Source: Monodelphis domestica (lineage: Eukaryota > Chordata > Mammalia > Didelphimorphia > Didelphidae). From it: a stretch of 64,000 nucleotides of DNA. Location: contig NC_077230.1 in assembly GCF_027887165.1 (NCBI RefSeq), forward strand, positions 33,555,351-33,619,350, given 5' to 3'. A program made the translations under genes and the position numbers. Positions 1 to 11,536 of the stretch are shown here, one piece after another; the stretch's first letter is position 1, and every line of letters begins with the position of its first letter. The notes beneath the pieces are model-generated. The model made no database searches. It worked only from the letters and a program-made list of their open reading frames with translations, and was not told the origin of the DNA.

Positions 1-336
1 CTTTAGTTTCTGATCTCCTTTCCTTTTGAGCTAGCATTATCCTCTGACCAGTGCAGTGTTAAATTGAGATCATTGGATGGGAATAGCCTGAATAGTAACC
101 TCCAGTGGTCAGAGCAGGCTGTGGCTCCCAAAAATTAATAATTGATTACTGACTCGATTGTTTACATCTCTAAAGCCAGCTCATTCACAGCCTTCACAGA
201 ATCCAAAACTTCTATCCTGTTTCTATCTTCCTTCCTTGAAACCTCTCACGAGCCAGGAGGTTTTATTAGGAATTATAGATCTATAATGGGAGTTCTTCAA
301 AACATATCATTCTGAAATTAAAAAAAAACAACTCAC
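1..336. other. intron of minus-strand gene (window edge)
   Basis: No coding exon is supported here. The stretch about 270-325 resembles the intronic sequence just upstream (on the minus strand) of the exon at 25481-25559: both share a TATAATGGGA block followed by a TCTT-AAAACA block. This is the basis for proposing a third copy of the duplicated module in this gene. The expected partner exon would lie at about 200-270, but no clean acceptor or open frame was found there. Confidence 0.4.
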
Positions 337-380
337 CACTGCTGTCTGATGACTCTTCAATTCCATTTTCTTCAGCCTCC
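337..380 (-). CDS. candidate small exon of unidentified minus-strand gene (acidic peptide)
   Basis: On the minus strand this 44-nt block is bounded by an acceptor (TTTAAG, plus position 381-382) and a good donor (G|GTGAGTTG, next to 337). The favoured frame reads EAEENGIEESSDSS and leaves one base for the next codon, matching the acidic composition and exit phase of the exon at 8938-8999. That frame needs at least one unseen exon between 8938 and 380. The alternative frame (RLKKMELKSHQTAV) needs none. The intron sequence 5' of it resembles that 5' of the exon at 19803-19867 (shared AAATATAAATCCT block). Identity of the gene is unknown. Confidence 0.5.
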
Positions 381-1052
381 CTTAAATAGGAAGAGTAAAA
401 ACATTAAATATAAATCCTAATTTTAAAATAGCAAATTGGCATTTTTGGAAAAATGCTTTTCTTTTTCAGAATTTATTTATTTATTTGTTGTTAAATATTT
501 TCCCCATGATTACATGATTCATGCTCTCTTCCTACTCTATTACCTTTCCCCTCCCAGAGCTGTCAAGCAGTTCCACTGGGTTATATACATCATCACTTGA
601 TAACCTATTTTTAAATTGTTCATTTTTGTAATAGAGTGAACTTTTACAAACAAAACCCCAATCATATATCCTTATAAACAATTGTTAAATCATATATTTT
701 TTCTTTTGTATTTCTTATTCCATAGTTCTTTCTTTTGATGTGGACAGCCTTCTTTCTCATAAGTACCTCAGGATTGTTCTGGATAATTATATTGCTACTA
801 GTAGCAAAACTGATTACATTTGATCATCTCACAATGTTTCAGTTACTGTGTACAATGTTCTCCTGGTTCTGCTCATTTTGCTCCACATCAGTTTACGGAG
901 ATCTTTCCAGTTCGTACAGAAATTGATCAGTTCATCATTCCTTGTAGGACAATAGTATTCTATCACCATCATATACTTCAATTTGTTTAGCCATTCCCCA
1001 ACTGAGGGGAACCCCCTCATTTTCCAATTTTTTGCCACTACTAAGAGTGCAG

Positions 1053-4000
1053 TTATGTATATTTTTGTACGCTAATTTTTTTAATTATATCTTTGGGATA
1101 CAAACCTAATAGTGGTATTGCTGGATCAAACATCATACATTCTTTTAAAGCCCTTTGGGTATAATTTGAAATTCCCTTCCAGAATGGTTGGATCAATTCA
1201 CAATTCCACCAGCAATGCATTAGTGTCCAATTTTGCCACATTCCCTCCAACATTTATTATTTTCCTTTACTGATATTGACCAATCTGCTATGTGTGATAT
1301 GGTACCTCAGAGTACTTTTAATTTGCATTTCTCTAGTCAGGAGGGATGAAGAACACTTTCTCATGTGATTATTGATAGTTTTGATTTATTAATCTGAAAA
1401 CTGTTTATTCATATCCCTTGACCATTTGCCAACTGGGAAATCGCTTAATTTCTTGTACATTTGAATTAGTTCTTTATAAATTTTAGAAATTAGGCCTTTA
1501 TCAGAGATTTTTGTCATAAGATCCCCCCCACCCCCCAGTTTGTTGCTTCCCTTCTAATTTTGGTTGCATTTGTTTTGTTTTACAAAACTTTTTAATTTAA
1601 TATAATAAAAATTATTCATTTTGTATGTTGTAATATTCTCTATCTCTTGCTTGGTCTTAAATTCGTTTCTTTCCCATAGACCTCTATGTTTCCCTAATTT
1701 ACTTATAATTTCCCTCTTTATATTTAGGTCATTTAACCATTTTGAATTCCTCTTGGTATAGGGTGTAAAATGTTGGTTTTACCTAACTTTTTACATAATG
1801 TTTTCTAATTTTCCCAGAAGTTTTTGTCAAATAGTGGGTTCTTGTCCCAAAAGCTAGGATCTTTGGTTTATTGAGCACTAGTTTACTGAGGTCATTTAGC
1901 CCAAATCTATTCCATTGATCCACCCTTCTATCTCTTAGCCAGTTTTGATGGTTTTGACTGTATTGTTTTGATGGTCACTGCTTTATAGTATAGTTTAAGA
2001 TCTGGTACTGCTATGCCACCATCCTTAATATTTTTTTCATTAGTTCCCTTGATATTTTTGATCTTTTGTTTTTGCAGATGAACTTTGTTAGAATTGTTTT
2101 CTAATTTTATAAAGTTTTTTGGTAGTTTTATAGGTATGGCACAGAATAAGTAAATTAATTTAGGTGGGATTGCCATTTTTATTGTATTAGCTCATCCTAC
2201 CCATGAGCAAATAATGTTTTTCCAATTGTTTTGATCTATTTTTTTTGTTTGAAATGTGTTTTGTAGTTGTATTCATATAATTCCTGAGTTTTTCTCAGTA
2301 AATAGATTCTCAAATATTTGATATTATCTAAAGTGATTTTAAATGGAGTTTCTCTTTCTAACTCTTGCTGATGAGTTTTGTTGAAAATATATAAAAATGC
2401 TGATGATTTATGTGGGTTTATTTTGTACCCTGAAACTTTGCTAAAGTTATTATTTCTACTAGCTTTTGAGTTGATTTTCTCAGATTCTCTTGGTACACTG
2501 TCATGTCATATGCAAAGAATAATAGTTTCCTCTTTGCCTACTTTGATCCCATCAATTTCTTTTCCTTCTCTTATTGCTATTGCTAGCATTTCTAGCACAA
2601 TAGTAAATAGTAGTAGTGATAAGGGTTATCCCTACTTTACTCCTGATCTTATTGGGAAGGCTTCTAACTTATCCCCATTGCAGATGATACTTGCTGATGG
2701 TTTTAAATATATACTGCTTATTATTTTAAGGAGAGTCCCTTTTACTCCTATACTTCCTGGTATTTTCAATAAGGATGCTTGATATATTTTGTCAAAGGCT
2801 TTTTCTGCATCTATTGAGATAATCATGTGGTTTGTATTAGTTTTGTTGTTTACATGGTCAGTTATGCAGATGGTTTTCCTAATACTGAACCAGCCTTGGA
2901 TCCCTGATATAAATCCTATCTGGTTATAGTGAATAATCCTTGTGATAACTTGTATTTTTTTGCTAATGTTTTATTTAAGATTCTTCCATCTATGTTTATC
3001 AATGAGATTGGACTATAGTTTGCTTTCTCTATTTCTGGTCTTCTTGGCTTGGGAATCAGTTCCATCTTTGTGTCATAAAAACAATTTGGTAAGACTCTAT
3101 TTTGACTTATTTTGTCAAATATTTTTTTGTCAAAAAGCAGTTCATGTTGGGATTAGCTATTCTTTAAATGTTAGATAGAATTCACCAGTGAATCCATCTG
3201 GCCCTGGAGATTTTTTTTTTTAGGGAGTTCCTTGATGGCTGGTTCAATTTCTTTTTCTGATATGGGATTATTTACATATTCCATTTCCTCTTTTAATAAT
3301 CTAGGAATTTTGTATTTTTGCAAATATGAATCATTTCACCTAAATTGTCATCTTTGTTGTCATATGATTTGGAAAAATAGCTCTTAATAATTGCCTTAAT
3401 TTTTCTTCTTCATTAGAGGTAAGATCACCCTTTTCATTCATGATACTGTTAATTTGATTCTCTTCTTTCTTTAAAAATTAGACTAACCAATACTTTATTT
3501 TATTTGTTTTCCTTTTTTCCCCAAGATACCAGCTCCTAGTCTTATTTATTAGTTGGATAGTTCTTTTGCTTTCAATTTTATTAATTTCTCCTTTGATTTT
3601 TAGGATTTCTAATTTGGTCTTTATCTGAGGGTTTTATATTTGTTCTTTTTAAATTTTTTTTTAAAGTTGCATGCCCAATTCATTGATATCCTCATTCTCT
3701 TTTTTGTTGAGATAGGCACTCAGATATATAAATTTTCTTGATTACTGCTTTGGCTGTATCCCATAAACTTTGATATGTCTCCTCATTGTCATTGATCAAT
3801 GAAAATTGTAATTGTTTCTATGATTTGTTCTTTAACCCACAAGTTTTGAAGAATTAAATTACTTAATTTCCAATTAATTTTTAATTTGCCTTTCCATAAA
3901 CTTTTATTAATTATAATTTTTATTGCATTATGATGTGAAAAAGTTGCATTTATTATTTCTGCTGTTCTGCATTCATTTATGAATTTTATATGCCCTAGTA

Positions 4001-5080
4001 CATGGTAAATCTTTGTATAGTGCCATTTGCTGCTGAAAAGAAGATACATTCTTTTTTTATTCCTATTCGCTTTTCTCCAGATATCTATACACTTCTCTTA
4101 TTTCTATCTTATTAATGTTTTGGTTATATTTATCTAGCTACGATAGGGGAAGGTTGAGGTTCCCTATTAATATAGTTTTACTATTTCCTTCCTTTAAAAA
4201 TCTGAATGCTATTTATTCATTGTCTATACTGCCTTTTATCAGAATGTAATTATTTTCCTTATCTCTTTTAATCAGATTTTTTTTTTGCTTTAGCTTTGTC
4301 AGATATCATTATTGAGACTCCTGCCTTCTTTTTCTCAATTGATGCCCAATATATTCTTCTTCAGCTTCTTTCTTTTAACTTGCAAGCCTCAAGTGTGTTT
4401 CTTGTAAACAATATTTAGTGAGATGGTGGTTTTTAAACCACTCTGCTATCTAATTACATTATATGGGCGAGTTCATTCCATTCCCATTCACAGCTATGAT
4501 TACTCCCTGTGTATTCCCTATTATTTTGATTTCCTCTTTTAATCTTGCCCTTTCTTCTTTTACTCTTTCCCTCCACATCAGTGTTTGCTTTTAATTAGTC
4601 TACATTTCTTTCTCTCTTTTTTTATTCCCCTTTCCATCACCTCCTTTCTTATTCCCCTTCTACTTCACTTTGATGTCTTTTCATCATCCCCCCCAACTTT
4701 TTATTCCACTATATTACTCCTCTCTCCACACTCTCCTGCCTTATTACCCTTCTACTTCTCTATATGGTAAGGTAGAAATCTCTACTCCAATAAATCTGGC
4801 TGTTCTTCCCCCTCTAAACAGATTACACTGAGAGTAAAATTTAAGTATTTATTACCTGTCACCACCCTTAACCTTCACCTTCTTGTAATAGTATTCCCCC
4901 CCACATTCCTCTTTATGTGGTTTAATTTACCCCATTTTATGTCTTGATTTGCATTTCTTTTAGTACAATCTTTTTTTCACTAAAATTTTTTTACATATCT
5001 TCCTAAACGGCTTAATACCATACCCTCTGCCTATGTATATTTCTTCTATCTACTATAATGATGACAACAATTTTTAAGAG
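1053..5080 (-). pseudogene. L1 ORF2 (endonuclease, reverse transcriptase), broken
   Basis: Recognisable ORF2p pieces occur in order. At 2632-2826 is the RT palm start MIISIDAEKAFDKI, followed by a segment like the KPTASIILNGEKL region of other L1 ORF2 proteins. At 1928-2176 is the GGIAVPDLKLYYKA segment of the domain after RT. At 1053-1253 is the C-terminal Cys-rich region with CWWNCELIQPFWK and DPAIPLLGLYPKD. The usual FADD catalytic motif seems to read FAYD near 2505-2520. Multiple stops and frame changes separate the pieces. The endonuclease should lie near 4000-5080 but its motifs were not read with confidence. Confidence 0.85.
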
Positions 5081-5149
5081 TTACAGATATCATCTTTCCA
5101 TATAGAATATAATCAATTTGATTTTATTGAAGCCTTTAAGATTTTTCTC

Positions 5150-6205
5150 TTATTTATCTTTTTCTGGTTCTCTTGAATTTTGTATTTGGACATAAATTTT
5201 TCTGTTTAATTCTGGTGTTTTCTTCAGAAATGTTTGGAAATCTCCCATTTTATTAAATGCCCATACTTTTCCCTGAAAGTATATAGTCAGTTTTGATGGG
5301 TGGGTAATTCTTTGTTGTAGAACAAGGTAACTTGCCTTACAAAATATCACATTCCAATCCTTGAGTCTTCCATTGTGGAAGCTGCCAGATCCTGTGTGAT
5401 CCTGACTAGGGCTCCAGGATATTTTGAATTGCTTCTTTCTGGCTGTTTCCAGTATTTTCTCCTTGTCCTGAGAGCTCTTGAACTTGGCAATGACATTTCT
5501 GGGGATTGTCATTTATTTTTGCAGGAGGTTTTATTTATTTATTTATTCATTTGTCTATTTATTTACTCATTCATTCATTCATTCATTCATTTATTTATTT
5601 ATTTATTTATTTATTTATCCATCCATCCATCCATCCATCCATCAATTAATTAATTAATTAATTAGTTAATTAATTAATTAATTTGTTTATTTATTTATTT
5701 ATTGCAGGAGGTTATCTGTGGATTCTTTCAAAGTCTTTTTTGCCCTCTTGTTCAAGAATATCAGCACAATATTCTTGGATAATCTTTCATATTGTGATGT
5801 CTATGATTTCTTTTCGTCATGATTTTCAAGTAGTTCAAAAATTATCAAATTGTCTCTCCTGCTTTTTTCCATTTCAGTTGTTTTATCAATGAGAAATTTC
5901 ATGTTTTCTTCTATTTTTTCATTATTTTGATTTTGTCTTATTATTTTTTGATGTCTCATGAAATCATTTGCTTTTACTTGCCCAATTCTAGTATTTGAAG
6001 ACGGATTTTCATCCATGATCTTTTGATTTTCCTTTTGACCTATCCTACTTTTCATGGCACTCTTCATCATTTGATTTTTTGCATGTTTTTTTAGCAGATC
6101 AATTCTGGTTTTTAATCTGCTTATTAATTCATTTAATTTCTGTGTCCTTTCCATCTGACTAATTTTGCCTCTTAAACTGTTATTTTCTTTTTGCATTACT
6201 TTCAT
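5150..6205 (-). pseudogene. L1 ORF1 (RNA-binding coiled-coil protein), broken
   Basis: Two open blocks on the minus strand correspond to ORF1p. The block 5801-6205 is highly charged, rich in K, E, N and Q with heptad-like leucines, as expected for the trimeric coiled coil. The block 5150-5512 reads RNVIAKFKSSQDKEKILETA and then ITHPSKLTIYFQGKVWAFN, which matches the C-terminal half of mammalian ORF1p. The two are separated by the repeat insertion at 5531-5701. Family membership is clear; the protein could not be made from this copy. Confidence 0.8.
5519..5713. repeat. TTTA/TTCA/CATC/AATT array flanked by a 12-bp direct repeat
   Basis: A simple-repeat array of about 170 bp (5531-5701: TTTA, TTCA, CATC and AATT sub-blocks) is bracketed by identical 12-bp copies of TTGCAGGAGGTT at 5519-5530 and 5702-5713. 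The array sits inside ORF1 of the L1. The flanking duplication looks like a target-site duplication, so the array probably began as an A-rich tail inserted by L1 machinery and later expanded as a microsatellite. Confidence 0.75.
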
Positions 6206-6301
6206 TTCTTTTCCCCACTTTCCTTCCCATTTTCTTCTGTCTTACCCCATTCTTTAACTCTTTTTTGGAGTTTCTGCAGAACTTGTAACCAGTTTAAATA
6301 A

Positions 6302-6302
<1 letters not shown>

Positions 6303-6337
<35 letters not shown>

Positions 6338-6342
6338 ACACA
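6303..6342. repeat. (CA)n microsatellite inside L1
   Basis: About 40 bp of nearly uninterrupted CA on the plus strand, followed by a T run, within the 5' part of the L1. Confidence 0.95.
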
Positions 6343-7001
6343 TTTTTTTTTGATAGTTTGCCTGTGTTTGTTTGTTCTCACCTTCTGTTGCTTCAGTTTT
6401 TTCTCTAAAGAAATTTTCCAGGGTCAAGAGCTTTCTTTGTTGCTCTTTACTCATTTTCCTGCTTCAGGATTGGGAGTCCTGCAAGTTGCTGGTCATTTCT
6501 ATCTTAGCTTCTGGTTCACAGGGTTTACCCTGAGGCTGTCTTCATTGCCATTGCTGCCACTGGCACTGACATTGGCACTGTTGCTGTAATAGAGACCCAA
6601 ATGAGCGCAGGACTGTGGAGCTCCAAATCTCAGTGGTAGGGCCTGGGATTTCCAGGGGACAGTCTATAGGTTTTTTTTTTGTTGTTGTTAGTATAGCCCA
6701 TGACCTAGAATCTGATGTTGTTCAAGTCCTGGTTCTGCATCTGGTGGGGTGGGGGTGGGGAGTATTCATCCCCACTTTTCCTTGTGCAATTTTGCCTCCA
6801 GTTCCCTCTTATCTCATGAAAACCCATTTTCTCTGCCTACCTTTCATGTTGTATTCAGTATTTAGTGGGAGAACCCTCTTGCTTGTCCTGTTTTGATTTC
6901 TGTCCTTTTGAGACACTTTTAGATTGGATTGGAAGGATATTCAGAGCAGTTTCAGGATTTCGCTTCTACTACACCACCATCTTGACTCTACTCTTCAAGA
7001 A

Positions 7002-8937
7002 AATACTTTTTAAAAAACCATTCTTTATATCTGTAAAGATCCTGGAAGAAGAATCCTTTTTTTTTTTTAGAAGAATCAATCTTTAGCTCTTCAAGAAATA
7101 TTCACAAGTAAAAATTGTATTTCACATATCTTGGCTGCCCTTGGTTTTTTAAATTGAGAACTCAAAATAGGAACTTTTATGAGTGTGGATAACATTAACA
7201 GAGATTTTTATTCATCCAAAGAAGTTGATGAATTTAGGATCAATCAAAATATAAGTAACAAAACAAAAACATGAAAAGGCTTATTTTATTCTGATGTAAA
7301 TTCCCAATCCATAGTAAAGTGGGGAGATCTTTGAATTTTGAGAGTAGAGAATTGGAATAATATGCTAGAACTTTTCAAAAAGAGGTCAGAAAGAAATAAG
7401 CAATTTTGTCTGATTCTCTTATTGTACTCTTGGGAAAATGGAATTCAGTGAAGTTTAGTGACTCAATCAAACACCAAAGGAGAATGAGTTAACATCTTGG
7501 TGAATAAAAACAAATGCATTTCTTAATCAAATATTCCTTGACTATTGAATCAATCATTAAAGCCACCTGTGTGCTAGATAGATGTCATTGGAATTTGTTG
7601 AGAAGGTGCTAAAATTGCATTGGGAGAGGGACTTTGATCAAGTACAATTCCTTTTATCAATACAACCACACTGAATTTTCTTCACTATCTATGTCTTTAT
7701 GTTTCCTCTCTGGTCAATTTAATCTCTATTTAGATACTGGTTTAAGAGTGTAATTAAACCCTAATCATCTCATACATTTTTCTTCCCCAAGTCATAGTTG
7801 ATCTATTTCACTGGATTCAATAGCATATGTAGCTTTTATATAGTCTCAATTAAATCAAAACACTGTGGAAACAACTCAAAGCAGAGTAATTAGGCTCCCT
7901 GAAGTGACTGGAGCTTACTATTTAGTCAATACATAAATCAATGAACATGTAGTAATACCTTTAAAAAAACATAAGAGAATGTGTTGGATAATATATGCCA
8001 ATTGTATTTGTTGAGCAGTGTTTAAACATTTATTGCTAACAGCTATGTTTTTGAGTTTACTTTAAAGATTCTTTCTAACAGATATTTTCCTGGATTGTAC
8101 CACTTTGTAAAATGGTACTTGTTCAGAACTTGTCTAGGTCCTCAATACAGAGGTAATTATAAGAAAGATATCAGCAGAATTGGAAGCTCACCCTGGATGA
8201 TTTCTCTGTTCATTAGAATATGCATGTTGAGCTGGCTTGGAATGTTTCTCTGGAGAATAAAGAAACAATTGTTACTACCAAATGATATGAGAATAAAGTG
8301 GACTTTTATTTTCCATTGTTTTAATTATTTTTCTGAATATTCCTAAATTGTATTTGTTAAAAACAAGGGAGAAAGATAAGGCTATCTTACTTACTAATGA
8401 GGCTTGGGGAAGAGGAACAGTTTGCTGATAGCTAAAAGACCCCAAATGTGATTTTTAAGAATGAAGCTGATTACACTAGATTATGTCAGGCTAGGGAGTC
8501 AGTATTCAAAGCCAGGAGGGCATGTTCTGACAGACCAGGTAGCTGAACAAAGTTTGACAAACTCAGACAAGAGATCAGTGAAAATCCTTCCTAGTTCATG
8601 GACAGAGTTATAGAACTGGGGGGAAGATACATAGACCTAGATTTGACCAGAGAAAGGAATATTAGACAATTGAGAGGGCAGTTTGTGAAAAAATGTTGCA
8701 GGACCTTATGCATGAGTAGTTCTCATAGAATCTACTTATTTATTGGTGTCTAACTAAGGTTTGAATTATTTATATAGAAAAGGGCTTCCTAAAATATACC
8801 ATTTTAAACACATTTCAATATTGGTCTTAGGTTGGTAAAGATTTGGTTATGCTAAATATGTTTGTATCTTACCATTGCTCATAAGATAACATATGTCATA
8901 TAATATAAGCAACTGAAATTAAAGGTAATATACTCAC
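7002..8937. other. intron, nothing recognisable
   Basis: AT-rich sequence without a convincing exon, SINE signature or long open frame. The open frame at 8095-8346 has no splice context or recognisable product. Any missing exon linking 8938-8999 to 337-380 could be here or could have been interrupted by the L1. Confidence 0.5.
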
Positions 8938-8999
8938 CATTGTAAGGAACAAAAAGACATGAATTTTCTTCACTGCCAAGAATACCATCATAATCATCC
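8938..8999 (-). CDS. internal exon of unidentified minus-strand gene
   Basis: A 62-nt exon: acceptor ATCCCAG before 8999 and donor G|GTGAGTAT after 8938 on the minus strand. It begins with one base that completes a TG|G tryptophan codon from the exon at 9619-9727, then reads DDYDGILGSEENSCLFVPYN, and exits with one base. The peptide is acidic. The other open frame (hydrophobic, MIMMVFLAVKK...) would not fit the phase of the upstream exon. Product unknown. Confidence 0.6.
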
Positions 9000-9618
9000 C
9001 TGGGATAGAAAGTCAACAGACATAAAAGGAAGTTTTTAACACTTAATTAAAGCAAAAGCTGAGAGGTTTTTTTGTAGTAACTCTATGCAGGTAAAGATGA
9101 TTTTTGAATTGAGTACTATTTCAGCAACATTATTTTAACCCTTTCATCTACCAAACCTGACAGCCTATGGATTATTTGACTCAATCACCACATTGAGTAG
9201 CATGACTCTTAAAAATTTGTATTGAACAATCAAAGTACTTTGGAAATAATTAAACACAGAACAATTTACATCCATAGAGTCAAAAAGATTGGGAAAGGCT
9301 ACTGAACTGCTCAGAAGGAAAACAGAAAGCTATTTTAAAAGAGCTTCTTAAAAATTTAAATGGAGTAGATGTCCTGTCATTTGCTGTTTCTAGCAATGAT
9401 CACTCAGTTTCAGATGATAGTTATGTATTGTCTAATTATTTTGAGTTTTTAAAAAATATATTTACATATTTACTTAATATTTGGGGGCTTTCCTCATTAA
9501 AATATTTTTTTTTGCATCAAACATCTTTCTTTGTTTAAAATGATCATATGTGACACGTATTTTGGGCTTTTGTAGAAATTTAGTTCTAATGTATTTATAG
9601 TCTATAGCAGAACCTCAC

Positions 9619-9727
9619 CACATAAAATCATCCCCATCACCAGCTGCACCCTTTAGGAGGCAAACTTTTTTCTCCTTGTGGTCTTCTTCAAATTTTGCAG
9701 GGACTTTCCCAATATAGTTACCATCAT
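9619..9727 (-). CDS. internal exon of unidentified minus-strand gene
   Basis: A 109-nt exon with acceptor CATTGTAG and donor TG|GTGAGG on the minus strand. It takes two bases to finish a codon left by the exon at 19803-19867 (T|AT, Tyr), encodes 35 full codons including GNYIGKVPAKFEED and EKKVCLLKGAAGDGDDFM, and ends in TG, finished by G in the next exon (Trp). The peptide aligns loosely with that of the exon at 25481-25559 (YIPEGFSDNKVEKIILK): both carry YI, an aromatic residue, EK with a hydrophobic run, and a final split Trp codon. Flanking intron sequence is also shared. Confidence 0.65.
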
Positions 9728-10597
9728 CTACAATGATAAAGAGTTTGAATGTAATCTTTAAAATCATTTAAAGAAATAAGAACTGTCAGGCCATTTCCCA
9801 ATAATAAGTCTTTGCAGGCTTAATTATTAAATTAACTAATGGAGGGATTTTCCACACTGCGAGTTGCTTACATTGATACCCTTCAATGTCTTTATGAAAA
9901 GATGGAAACTAGAAAAAAGAAGGGATTCCTCATGAATTTTGAGTGCAGTGTCAATCATAAGAGATTTACAATCTACAGAGAGGGTTGAAAAATTCACAAA
10001 TTTTTGTGTCATCACTGGGTTACTCAGAGCAAATATTGACAAGTTATGCTAGTGGTCAGGGAAGGTATGGAATAAAAAATGGATAAGAACATAGCCTTTG
10101 TCATCAAGCAGTGTTTTCTTCACTGGTATAAAGCTTTAAAAAAGTTAATATGCTAAAAATACATACTGTTATCCATAATACATCCAAAATAGATACATAA
10201 TCCATACTATTCCTTATTATAATTGTGGGCACTTCTCTTGGTCCCATTGTCTCTATAAAGTGAAGGTAGAAAACAAGGCCTCTGACAGAGGTAGTTTTGG
10301 CCAGTGGTGTGGATCAGGAACTGCATCATAGGTCCCTCTCCCTTGAGCAATTAGAATGGGTTGTCCCCATTCCAATGGGGTCAGATGGATACAGGTATGG
10401 CAGGTACTTGTATTTCCCAGTGTTTGAATCATTCTTTTTTAATATTTATTTACATTTTGGAGCAGAAGGAGGATGACCTACTATTCATTTACATGGGGAG
10501 GTATCTATCCATTTGAAAATATTTTATAAAAATTTGGACTATTCTGGTAAGAATCTGTTTCTTTAAAATATGGTTAAATCAAAACATTGCTCCCATG
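9728..10597. other. intron of minus-strand gene
   Basis: The first ~90 bp next to the exon are recognisably similar to the sequence at 25560-25650 (shared GATAAAGAGTT, then TCTTTAAAA/TCTTAAAA, AGAAATAAGAA and GTCTTTGC/GTCTCTGC blocks in order). The rest, up to the ERV, shows no clear feature. Confidence 0.6.
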
Positions 10598-11536
10598 TGT
10601 GACAAGGAAATCACTTTTAAAAGACTGATTGATATATATTAATTTAAGGTCGCCAAGGAATTCAGCTATGTAATTCCTAAATGAAAACTCAAGTCAGCCG
10701 TCAACCTTTTATAGAGTTTTAATTACAGACAGGAGGAAGAAAGGAATTAGAGAGAGAGAGAGGGAGAGAGAAAGGGGAGAGAAGGGAATAGGGCTTAAAT
10801 ACCTCTTCTGTTTAGGCTGGGCCAAAAGGCCCAAGCCCTTAGATAGCTGGGGCAAAGAAAGGAGATCAGTCCCTATTACTCACGTGACCAAAATGGAGAA
10901 ACAGTCTCAGAGGCCCCCACCTTCAGCTTCCTTCAGAGCAAGCTTCTCAGAGCACCTCTCCAACCACTCAGTGCCAAAACTCTCCAACCACCCCCAGTCC
11001 TCAGACCCCTCTCTCTTTAAGGAAACCATCCAAGTTCCCTCCCCTCAGTTCTCACATCTACCAATCACTGTCCATCATTTTCCCTGTGCCAAAGGTGGCT
11101 CTAGCTTAACCCAGGACCGCCCAGAGGTCTGGGCTTTGCACATGTCTGTTGGAGGTTATATTCTCAAATAATTAAATTTTGATCTATGCTGCAGCCCTTC
11201 CTAAATCCTGTTAGGACTGAGTGGGGTGGAAATTGTATTTTCCAAGACCTGATTCTGTCATTCCAAGTATCTCTATTGTATCAATTCTAAAATCAATCAT
11301 GACTCAAGGAAATTCCTGTTCTATGCTTAAGCATAGGTCAAAGTCCTTTCCATTGTTCAGCAAAAGGTTTCTGTCCTAAAGTAATCTTAAGAAGGGAGGA
11401 GGAGGAACCTCCCATGCCAATGGGGTTTACATTCCAATAGCCAAGACCCACTATCAATAGGAAATTTTTCAAGTATGAAATTTCCCAATGGTGAAATTTC
11501 CAACATTTATAAGTCTAAGAAATGTTAAGGTTTACA
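10598..11536 (-). repeat. 3' LTR of the ERV
   Basis: A 939-bp LTR starting TGTGACAAGG and ending GGTTTACA on the plus strand, which is TGTAAACC...GTCACA in the element's own sense. It holds a short AG-rich stretch near 10750-10785 and matches the 5' LTR almost base for base. A G-rich polypurine tract (AGGGGGGAT on the minus strand, plus 11537-11546) abuts it internally, as expected at a 3' LTR. Confidence 0.95.

Larger units (their letters stand above)
449..7001 (-). mobile_element. near-full-length L1 LINE, antisense to the window
   Basis: A LINE-1 reads right to left. Its 5' end is at about 6965-7001, where the minus strand shows the typical L1 start with AAGATGG. ORF1 follows (about 5150-6205), then ORF2 (about 1050-5080), a 3' UTR and a tail near 470-490 rich in ATTT on the plus strand. 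Left flank GAAAAATGCTTTT (about 448-460) and right flank AGAAAATACTTTT (about 6999) may be a decayed target duplication; this is weak. The element lies in an intron of the minus-strand gene, in the same orientation as that gene. Both ORFs are broken, so it is not an active copy. Confidence 0.9.

Noticed and set aside
735-4770. Plus-strand open frames over the L1
   Set aside because: They are antisense shadows of the minus-strand L1 ORFs and UTR, rich in Leu/Phe/Ser as expected for the reverse of A-rich coding sequence.
10884-11171. 95-codon frame on the plus strand, repeated at 19111-19398 and in part at 52900-53106
   Set aside because: It is antisense within the LTRs, and its conservation only reflects that the LTRs are copies of each other. 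No start context or known protein supports it.
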